A DNA stretch of 64,000 nt from Liolophura sinensis (taxonomy: Eukaryota; Mollusca; Polyplacophora; Chitonida; Chitonidae): contig NC_088306.1 of the NCBI RefSeq assembly GCF_032854445.1, positions 14,815,386 through 14,879,385 of the forward strand, in the 5' to 3' direction. Under the pieces are notes generated by a model. The model did not search any database and was not told the origin of the DNA. It worked only from the letters and a program-made list of their open reading frames with translations. The position numbers and the translations under genes were made by a program. Shown piece by piece: positions 63,501-64,000 of this stretch (position 1 is its first letter; each line of letters begins with the position of its first letter).

Positions 63501-63983
63501 ACATTTGTGGCAATTCTAAAGTTCAACAACCAAGACTTGTCAGGTTTTAAGAGTTATATTTATCTAAAGAACAAAGAGCCTGTTGTTAAATCTTGAGAAG
63601 TAGTCATTTATCATGAATAATGAGCAAACAAGTCCCACCGCGACAAACATTTAGTTGTCAACTGTTAAGCCGTTGTAACACTAAGGAGGAGAGAGAATTG
63701 TGTGTACAAGCTTTATGGATGAAAACCTGAAAGAGCGTACAGGTACTCACACCATAAATTAATGGCTGTGATAATTTGTAATTAAATATAAATCTTTTTG
63801 TGACAACTCTGTTTAAAGTACATGCGTACTATGAAGGTGAGAAAACTACAATACCAAAATAAGTCCAATGCATTAATGTGCCCATGTATGTAACAAGCTT
63901 TCAAAATTTTTCTGAATGACTGAATAATCTGTTACACAAGTTGTTACACAACATGACTTTCCTTCAGTGTTTTCATGACTAAG

Positions 63984-63999
63984 GCACACACACACACAC
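63984..63999. repeat. (CA)n microsatellite at the window edge
   Basis: gcacacacacacacact. It may continue beyond the window. Confidence 0.8.
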
Positions 64000-64000
64000 T

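Larger units (their letters stand above)
39025..64000 (-). other. Large incomplete intron or 5' region of the glypican gene
   Basis: About 25 kb upstream of the first visible exon in gene direction. I searched the minus strand for the expected CPQ...TCC cysteine motif and a KKFD-type exon end and found neither. No other gene is recognisable. It holds a CTCF-like motif (41028-41041), SINEs (50730-50920, 51728-51925, 52025-52094, 53533-53757), minisatellites (45875-45977, 53861-54020), C-rich tracts (43076-43095, 52988-53035) and a weak three-copy repeat (60480-60582). 54021-60479 and 60583-63980 show only unique AT-rich sequence with short A runs. Confidence 0.75.

Overview
The window is animal nuclear DNA. 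It is AT-rich, with long introns, simple repeats and short retroposons, and it has no bacterial-style gene packing. My best guess is a mollusc, or another lophotrochozoan. This rests on the kinds of tRNA-derived SINEs present: one family whose minus-oriented copies end in TTTATTTATTTGATTGG, and one ending in an (ACTC)n tail after GACGTTAAACCCC. I recall such repeats as abundant in molluscan genomes, but I could not search to confirm it.

The only gene I can support is a glypican of the GPC4/GPC6 (Dally-like) type on the minus strand. Six coding exons are present, and each has consensus splice sites and matching phase. From gene 5' to 3' they are 38633-39024, 26775-26940, 16349-16479, 9297-9718, 8152-8327 and 6694-6962. 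Together they encode 518 residues running into the stop codon. The visible protein has 10 of the 14 conserved glypican cysteines, the Cys-rich glypican signature, a dibasic RKKR processing site, the GTSLDRL block, a run of five Ser-Gly dipeptides for heparan sulfate attachment, and a C-terminal GPI signal. The signal peptide and the first four cysteines belong to one or two 5' exons. I looked for them in 39025-64000 and did not find them, so they probably lie beyond position 64000. If so, the intron at the right end is longer than 25 kb.

Layout: 1-6693 is 3' UTR and/or downstream flank with no recognised gene. 6694-39024 holds the six exons and introns of about 1.2, 1.0, 6.6, 10.3 and 11.7 kb. 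39025-64000 is intronic (or 5') sequence. The noncoding part contains at least nine SINE copies or fragments, a nine-copy 38-bp tandem array close to the exon 9297-9718 splice donor, a 20-bp GATA-rich minisatellite at 53861-54020, several G- or C-rich tracts, and poly-A and other microsatellites.

I found no undescribed multi-gene system. The most interesting signals are structural. Two repeats crowd against splice donors. Three SINE types share one 3' domain. One SINE carries an internal 100-bp duplication. Three CTCF-like motifs share one orientation across the locus.
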